From Clostridiales bacterium (GTDB taxonomy: Bacteria; Bacillota; Clostridia; Christensenellales; Aristaeellaceae): a stretch of 8,525 nucleotides of DNA. Shown here piece by piece: positions 3,758-8,525 of the stretch. The stretch covers positions 1 to 8,525 of the forward strand of contig JALFHA010000249.1 of NCBI GenBank assembly GCA_022776785.1, in the 5' to 3' direction. The position numbers and the translations under genes were made by a program. The stretch's first letter is position 1. The number at the start of each line of letters is the position of its first letter. Below the pieces are notes generated by a model. It was not told the origin of the DNA. It worked only from the letters and a program-made list of their open reading frames with translations, and did not search any database.

Positions 3758-6753
3758 GCCACACTCTGCATATAGCCCTTCCTGTCTCCGACGTAGAGCA
3801 CGTTATTTGCGACAGACGCGCACTCGAACTCCCCGGCGAGGAGCATCGTCAGGTTTTCGCCGTTGACGTCGCAGGCCATCACGCCGCGCGGGGTGAGCTG
3901 GATGACCCTCTGGCCGTATGCGCCCACGAAGCTCGCGCCGTCGCGGCGGATGACGGCAGTCTGCCCGTTTGCCACGCGGAGGATATTGCCGCCCGAACGC
4001 ACCAGCAGCGCCTGCCCGCACTGCGCCGCCTGATCGGCCTGCCCGGCGTAGACCAGCGTCTGCTGACCCGTTTTGATGCCGAAGGACACCACGCCCTCCT
4101 GTATCACGCACAGCAGCGCGTCGCCCTGCACGTCGAGCGTGAAATCGCTCACGCCCGTCATCAGCTCGCTCTCCTGCCCGGAGAGCGTTCTTTCTTTTAA
4201 TGTGGCGTTCGCGTCGAGGATGTACATGTCGCCGTCGTGCAGCGCAAAGCGCAGGATGACCCCCGCGCGCAGCAGCACCTCGCGGGAGGTGCCGTCCTTG
4301 TTCATGCGGATAACGCAGTCCTCGCCGCCGTCGCTGGCGACGTAGTACAGCCGCCCGTTCGTCAGATGCAAAAAGCGCGGCACATCGCTTGCGAGCACGC
4401 TGGCCGCGCCGCCGCTGTACGGCCGTCTGACCAGCACGCCGCCCTGCGAGGCGTCCGCGCCGTAGAGATACTCCCTGTCGCTGACGGCGATGCCGCCGCC
4501 GCCGAGGCTGACCTGATACGCGCCGTTGAGGCGGTATTCCTCGCTCTGGCGCGCGCTGTTGTCGCCGGTCATGCGGGCGGCCTGCGCCGTCACCGCGGAG
4601 GAGGCGACCAGCCGGGACTGCGTGAGGCTCCCGGCCGCGCCGTCCGCCGTCAGGCCGTTGGCCTGCTGAAACTGGCGCACCGCCTGCTCCGTGGCCGTAT
4701 CGTACACGCCGCTGACGAACGAGGCGGACAGGTAGCCCAGTTCCGAAAGCCGGAGCTGCACCTGCCGCACCTGCTCGCCCGACATGCCCGCCGAGAGCAC
4801 ATCGGACATCCGCGTGTCCGACGTGCTGGAGATCGTATCGCCGTAGCGCGCGCCGTTAGCGTCGAGCGCGTCATTGGAGTAGATCAGCTTGAGCGACTGC
4901 GGGCCCGCCGCGCCGTCCACCTTGAGATCGTTCATCGTCTGGAACGCCTTGGTCGCGTTGACGGTCGCCTGATTGAACTTGCCCGTCACATACTTGCTCT
5001 CCAGATATCCCAGCTCCACGAGACGGCTCTGGTACTGGCGCACATCGTCTCCCTCGCTCTCCCACTGGAGCACGACGTCGGTGTTGGGCTTGGGGGTGGG
5101 CTCCGCCGCAGCGCCCGACCCGGAGGACGACGAGCTGCCCGAGGAGGACGAGCCGCCCGAGCCAAAGTACTCGCTGTAGGCCACGGCCTCGCCGCTGTAG
5201 AGGATGGAGAGCGTACCCGGCCCGGCCACGCCGTCCGCCGTCAGACCGTTGGCCTCCTGAAAGAGCTTGACCGCCCTGTCCGTCGCCGAGCCAAACTGCC
5301 CGTCCGGGCTGGCGGAGAGATAGCCGAGGCTCTGCAGGTATTGCTGGAGCACCAGCACCTCGCCGCCCGTGCTGCCCTTTCGCAGCGTGGAGAGCGTACC
5401 GGAGGTGCTGCCCTCGCTCTGGGCGGGGGCGGAGGTGGCCTGCGGGGAATCCTGCTCCGTGCCCGCGGTGACGGCCGTGCCGCTCTCGAGCTTCTTCTTC
5501 GTGCCGCTGCCGACTACGCCGTCGGCCGACAGGCCGTTGGCGCGCTGGAACGCCTTGACAGCCTCCGTCGTCTCCGCGCCGAAGCGTCCGTCGATGCGCC
5601 CGCTGTAATAGCCCAGCTCAAAGAGCCGCGCCTGCAGGACGTAGACCTCCTCGCCGCTGCTGCCCTCGCGCAGCGCGGAGGACGGCGCGGGAGACGGCGT
5701 GGCCTTCGTGGCCGCCTTGCAGCTTCCGGCGAGCTTCTTGAGCGTGGATGCGCCCGCCGTGCCGTCCGCGGTCAGGCCGTTATTCTTCTGGAATTCGATG
5801 AGCGCGCTCTGCGTCTCCGAGCCGAACACGCCGTCCGCCACGCCCGTGAGGTAGCGCAGCTCGATGAGCCTCTCCTGCAGAGCGTAGACGTCGTTGCCCG
5901 TCATGCCCAGCGAAAGGCTGCGCGTCTGGTTCGGGTCGGCGGTCGTCACCGGCGAGGAGGCATACTTCGCCGAGGAGGAATAGAGCTTCGTCTGCGTCTG
6001 CTCGCCGGCCTGTCCATCGGCGGAGAGGCTGTTGGCGCGCTGGAACGCCTTGACTGCACTCGTGGTGGATGCGCCGTAGATGCCGTCCACGCCGCCGGAG
6101 TAATAGCCCAGCTCCGCGAGGCGCCCCTGCAGCTTGCGCACATCCAGACCGGAGGCGCCCTCCTTGAGCAGCACATAGCCCGTCTGCGTGCTCTGCGCGC
6201 TGACGGTCTTGGGCACTGCCGAGCCGGAGTAGAGCAGGTCCTGCGTCTCGCGCCCGGCGATGCCGTCCGCCGTCAGGCCGTTTCGGCTCTGGAATTCCGT
6301 GACAGCAGCCTGCGTCGCGGAAGCATACTTGCCGTCGATCGTGCCGGAATAGTAGCCCAGCTCGACCAGCCGCGCCTGCAGATCGCTGACGTCGCTGCCG
6401 GTGGAGCCCATGCGCAGCACGGGATAGCCCGCATTGTAATCCTCCGTGGAGGTCGCCCAGCTCTGCGCATCCGGCGCAGCGGTGGCCGCCGTGCGCTGCG
6501 TGGCCGTGGGCAGCACGCCCTGCGTCCAGTCCTGCCAGGTGCTCTGATCGCTCTGCTGCCATGCCTCGGGCGTGGGCGTCGCAGCGGGTTCAGGCGTGGG
6601 CGTGTTCGTGGGCAGGGGCTGCACGGTGCCGAAGGGCAGGGCATCCTCGCTGATGGTCAGCGGGTCGAGCGTCGGGTCGGGCTGAATCATGCAGCCCGTC
6701 ATGGCGAAAAGCGCCGCCGCAAGCGATGCGGCCAGCAGCATTTTTCTGTTCAT
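3751..6753 (-). CDS. Lipoprotein: seven peptidoglycan-binding repeats plus beta-propeller
   Basis: A 1000-aa surface lipoprotein. A charged N-terminus and hydrophobic stretch lead to AMTGC, with Cys21 as the likely lipidated residue. A Pro/Thr-rich linker (about 40-65, TPTPE type) follows. Seven PG_binding_1-type repeats then start near residues 111, 194, 278, 360, 456, 560 and 651; each reads roughly G-DV--LQ-RL-ELGYYSG-IDG-FG--T--AV--FQ--NGL-ADG-AG--T. Ser/Gly- and Pro-rich linkers separate them. Residues about 745-1000 are beta-rich blocks (RLYYVASDGG, DMYILDANAT, VLYVGDRKG) resembling DUF5050-like beta-propellers. No hydrolase or LD-transpeptidase domain is seen, so it probably anchors to or senses the wall. 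The ATG at 6753 has GGAGG seven bases upstream and overlaps the HAD stop by one base (TGATG); a GTG one codon earlier sits too close to the SD. Confidence 0.9.
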   Translation of the reverse strand: MNRKMLLAASLAAALFAMTGCMIQPDPTLDPLTISEDALPFGTVQPLPTNTPTPEPAATPTPEAWQQSDQSTWQDWTQGVLPTATQRTAATAAPDAQSWATSTEDYNAGYPVLRMGSTGSDVSDLQARLVELGYYSGTIDGKYASATQAAVTEFQSRNGLTADGIAGRETQDLLYSGSAVPKTVSAQSTQTGYVLLKEGASGLDVRKLQGRLAELGYYSGGVDGIYGASTTSAVKAFQRANSLSADGQAGEQTQTKLYSSSAKYASSPVTTADPNQTRSLSLGMTGNDVYALQERLIELRYLTGVADGVFGSETQSALIEFQKNNGLTADGTAGASTLKKLAGSCKAATKATPSPAPSSALREGSSGEEVYVLQARLFELGYYSGRIDGRFGAETTEAVKAFQRANGLSADGVVGSGTKKKLESGTAVTAGTEQDSPQATSAPAQSEGSTSGTLSTLRKGSTGGEVLVLQQYLQSLGYLSASPDGQFGSATDRAVKLFQEANGLTADGVAGPGTLSILYSGEAVAYSEYFGSGGSSSSGSSSSSGSGAAAEPTPKPNTDVVLQWESEGDDVRQYQSRLVELGYLESKYVTGKFNQATVNATKAFQTMNDLKVDGAAGPQSLKLIYSNDALDANGARYGDTISSTSDTRMSDVLSAGMSGEQVRQVQLRLSELGYLSASFVSGVYDTATEQAVRQFQQANGLTADGAAGSLTQSRLVASSAVTAQAARMTGDNSARQSEEYRLNGAYQVSLGGGGIAVSDREYLYGADASQGGVLVRRPYSGGAASVLASDVPRFLHLTNGRLYYVASDGGEDCVIRMNKDGTSREVLLRAGVILRFALHDGDMYILDANATLKERTLSGQESELMTGVSDFTLDVQGDALLCVIQEGVVSFGIKTGQQTLVYAGQADQAAQCGQALLVRSGGNILRVANGQTAVIRRDGASFVGAYGQRVIQLTPRGVMACDVNGENLTMLLAGEFECASVANNVLYVGDRKGYMQSVAL
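4600..6423 (-). repeat. Seven-copy peptidoglycan-binding repeat region
   Basis: Seven units of about 67 codons each are spaced 82-104 codons apart inside the lipoprotein gene. Copies 1 and 2 and copy 4 share ELGYYSG; copies 2 and 4 also share AVKAFQRAN. A 24-base block is identical between copy 4 (5536-5559) and copy 2 (6031-6054). Copies 6 and 7 differ: the IDG turn is VTG or VSG, with one extra residue before it. Confidence 0.85.
5104..5166 (-). other. Ser/Gly low-complexity linker in the lipoprotein
   Basis: About 21 codons encode almost only Ser, Gly and Ala (residues about 530-550), followed by a PTPKP segment. It separates repeats 1-5 from the divergent repeats 6-7 and is probably a flexible spacer. 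Such tracts are also prone to length change. Confidence 0.7.
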
Positions 6754-7457
6754 CACATGTCCTCCCCGGTCAAAATGGCGTCCACCTCGTCAAGCGAGCG
6801 GATTTCGTAGCGCACGGGCAGACCCCTGTCGTTCTCCCCGCCCTGCGGATTGAACCAGCAGGCGTCCACGCCCGCGTGATATGCGGCGGCGATGTCGCTT
6901 GTCAGCGAGTCGCCGAGCATCAGCGCGCGCCGCGCGTCGCTGACCCCGGCCTGCTCCATCGCGATGTGGAGCATCCGGGGATCGGGCTTGGCTGCACCGA
7001 CCTCCTCGCTGATGACCATGCCGGAAATGAAACGCCGCACCTCGCAGCGCTCCATGCGCCCGTGCTGCACCCGCGCAATGCCGTTGGTGACGACCACGAC
7101 GGGCAGCACGCGGCTCCACCGCCGCACGGCGTCGAGCGCGCCGGGCAGCAGCACGCCCTGGCGCGAGAGCGCGTCGGCAAAGTCCATGCCCATCTGCTGC
7201 GCATCCAGCTCCCCGCGCCCGATTTCCTTCAAAAAAATCTCAAAGCGGCGCGTGCGCAGCGCGCTCTGCGTGATGCCGCCGCGCTCGAGCAGCCGCCACA
7301 GCTCCGCATTGATGCGCGAATAGACGGGCAGCAGCGCATGAGGATCGCCCAGCGACGCAGCGGCGCAGATTCCGGCGAAGGCATTTTCCTCCGCTTTCTT
7401 AAAGTCAAAGAGCGTGTCGTCCGCGTCGCAGAGCAGCACGTCGTATCGTCTGTTCAT
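6753..7457 (-). CDS. yjjG: HAD-superfamily hydrolase, YjjG-type pyrimidine nucleotidase
   Basis: A 234-aa phosphatase of the haloacid dehalogenase superfamily, closest in style to YjjG/YfnB, which dephosphorylate non-canonical pyrimidine nucleotides and act as house-cleaning enzymes. All four HAD motifs are visible: DADDTLFDF (11-19; nucleophile Asp11 and acid/base Asp13), VTNG (123-126), Lys157 in AAKPDP, and GDSLTSD (182-188). The helical cap lies between motifs I and II, about residues 20-105, as in cap type C1. The frame opens earlier, but ATG 7457 has AGGAG (7466-7470) eight bases upstream and lies just downstream of the probable promoter. It is the first gene of an operon with the lipoprotein, joined by a TGATG overlap. 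The substrate is inferred from the family; a sugar-phosphate or other small phosphatase is possible. Confidence 0.88.
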   Translation of the reverse strand: MNRRYDVLLCDADDTLFDFKKAEENAFAGICAAASLGDPHALLPVYSRINAELWRLLERGGITQSALRTRRFEIFLKEIGRGELDAQQMGMDFADALSRQGVLLPGALDAVRRWSRVLPVVVVTNGIARVQHGRMERCEVRRFISGMVISEEVGAAKPDPRMLHIAMEQAGVSDARRALMLGDSLTSDIAAAYHAGVDACWFNPQGGENDRGLPVRYEIRSLDEVDAILTGEDM

Positions 7458-7500
7458 GGATTTCTCTCCTCTGTTCAGGAATGCCGGTTGCCCCGCGTCC

Positions 7501-7530
7501 ATTGTACCACAGATGCGCATCGTTTGAAAA
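7501..7530 (-). promoter_or_regulatory. Probable extended -10 promoter of the HAD-lipoprotein operon
   Basis: On the minus strand TGG precedes TACAAT (7506-7501), an extended -10. A weak -35 (TTTTCA, 7530-7525, four of six matches) lies 18 bases upstream and coincides with the T-tract of the ychF terminator. A perfect 10-base palindrome, gatgcgcatc (7512-7521), lies between the boxes and could be an operator. Transcription would start near 7493, about 36 bases before the ATG. Confidence 0.55.
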
Positions 7531-7556
7531 GACGCGGCCCGATTTCCCGGGCCGCG
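7524..7556 (-). terminator. Intrinsic terminator of ychF
   Basis: On the minus strand a 9-pair, all G-C stem (7556-7548 with 7541-7533) with a six-base loop is followed by TCTTTTC. It begins about 24 bases after the ychF stop codon. It separates ychF from the HAD operon. Confidence 0.85.
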
Positions 7557-7579
7557 CCGAACTGTCAATTTCTGGAGGC

Positions 7580-8525
7580 TTACACGTTAAAGCGGAACAG
7601 GGTCACGTCGCCGTCCTGCATCACATAATCCTTGCCCTCGCTGCGCACGAGGCCTTTTTCCTTGCAGGCGGTCATGGAGCCGTTTGCCATCAGGTCGGCA
7701 AAGGAGACGATCTCCGCACGGATGAAGCCGCGCTCAAAGTCGCTGTGAATCTTGCCGGCGGCCTGCGGCGCCTTCGTGCCCCTGCGAATCGTCCACGCGC
7801 GGCACTCGTCCGCGCCTGCGGTCAGGAAGGAGATCAGGCCCAGCAGCTCATAGCACTCGGCAATCAGCCGGTCAAGGCCGCTCTTGCCGATGCCCAGCTC
7901 CTCGAGGAACATCTCCTTTTCCTCGTCGTCCATCTGCGCCACGTCCTCCTCGATCTTCGCGGAGATGACGAGCACCTTGGCGTTTTCATCGCGGGCGATA
8001 TCCTTGACGTCCGTCACGCCGGGGATGGTGTCCTCGTCCTTGCCCAGGTCATCCTCCTTGATGTTGCAGGCGTAGATGACGGGCTTGGTCGTCAGCAGGA
8101 ACCACTCGCGGGCGATCTCGCGCTCCTTGTCCGTCATCGGGCAGGTGCGCGCGGGCTGGAGATTGTCAAGGTGCGCAAGCAGCTTTTCGCCCAGCGCGGC
8201 CTCGTCCGCAAACTTCTTGTCGCCGCTCTTGAGCATCTTGACGGCGCGCTCGGCGCGCTTGGCCACGCTCTCGCGGTCGGCGGCAATCAGCTCGAGGTTG
8301 ATCGTCTCGATATCGTGGCGGGGATTCAGGCTGTCCGCATGGCGGATGATGTCCGCATCCTCAAAGCATCGCACGACGTGAACAATCGCCTCGCACTCGC
8401 GGATGTGGGAGAGGAACTTGTTGCCCAGTCCCTCGCCGTGGCTCGCGCCCTTGACCAGCCCCGCGATATCCACGAACTCGATGACCGCCGGGGTCTTCTT
8501 CTTGGGATGGTACATCTCCGCCAGC
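7580..8525 (-). CDS. ychF: YchF/OLA1 family ATPase, 5' end beyond the window
   Basis: The 3' 314 codons of YchF, a TRAFAC-class, Obg-related P-loop protein that prefers ATP to GTP, binds ribosomes and is linked to stress and translation control. The G3 region EFVDIAGLVKGAS and GEGLGNKFLSHIRE are clear near the start of the visible part. The unusual G4 element is NIKED, corresponding to the NxxE of this family that explains its relaxed base choice. A coiled helical region (REIAREW and neighbours) follows. The C-terminal TGS domain (from about LISFLTAG to the end) contains the family signature around RAWTIRRGTKAPQAAGKIHSDFERGFIRAE. About 50-60 N-terminal residues with the G1 P-loop lie outside the window, so the start and its signals cannot be seen. 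The stop is TAA and a strong terminator follows. Confidence 0.95.
   Translation of the reverse strand, partial: LAEMYHPKKKTPAVIEFVDIAGLVKGASHGEGLGNKFLSHIRECEAIVHVVRCFEDADIIRHADSLNPRHDIETINLELIAADRESVAKRAERAVKMLKSGDKKFADEAALGEKLLAHLDNLQPARTCPMTDKEREIAREWFLLTTKPVIYACNIKEDDLGKDEDTIPGVTDVKDIARDENAKVLVISAKIEEDVAQMDDEEKEMFLEELGIGKSGLDRLIAECYELLGLISFLTAGADECRAWTIRRGTKAPQAAGKIHSDFERGFIRAEIVSFADLMANGSMTACKEKGLVRSEGKDYVMQDGDVTLFRFNV

Noticed and set aside
4237..6810. Open frame of 857 codons on the + strand, antisense to the lipoprotein
   Set aside because: The product is a low-variety Ala/Arg/Leu/His chain with no domain, and the opposite frame has a lipobox, clear repeats and an SD. It is a by-product of GC-rich codon use in repeated sequence.

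Overview
The window is GC-rich, with GC-ending codons, bacterial SD sites and near-consensus sigma-A promoters. Protein style points to a GC-rich Gram-positive anaerobe of the Clostridia type (for example Christensenellales or Oscillospirales): a TPTPE-linker lipoprotein with many peptidoglycan-binding repeats, a CxxxCxxxCC cluster protein, and a TrmD with the LLEYPQYTRP variant. This placement is an inference from protein style, not a database match.

Layout. Positions 1-358 hold no convincing gene but a dense set of small inverted repeats, including a likely terminator for the leftward trmD operon. Positions 359-3057 are a leftward operon: a solitary Mod-like beta-class DNA methyltransferase (422 aa), a 199-aa protein of unknown function built from two similar modules, and trmD. 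The second and third genes overlap by ATGA. The usual partners of trmD (rpsP, rimM, rplS) are absent from the window. Positions 3058-3266 are a divergent control region with two strong promoters whose -35 boxes overlap, one per strand. The rightward one drives a YkgJ-type cysteine-cluster protein (3267-3749) through a structured leader.

The cysteine-cluster gene ends one base from the end of a leftward two-gene operon. That operon encodes a YjjG-type HAD nucleotidase (6753-7457) and a 1000-aa lipoprotein (3751-6753) with seven peptidoglycan-binding repeats and a predicted beta-propeller. The two are coupled by a one-base TGATG overlap. Upstream is the 3' part of ychF (7580 to the window edge), closed by a strong intrinsic terminator whose T-tract overlaps the probable promoter of the HAD operon.

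Most of the genes are housekeeping or cell-surface functions, and no classical defence system, CRISPR array or insertion sequence is visible. The least explained parts are the duplicated-module protein between the DNA methyltransferase and trmD, the shared-core divergent promoter with its structured leader, the repeat-plus-propeller lipoprotein, and the palindrome-rich block at the left end.
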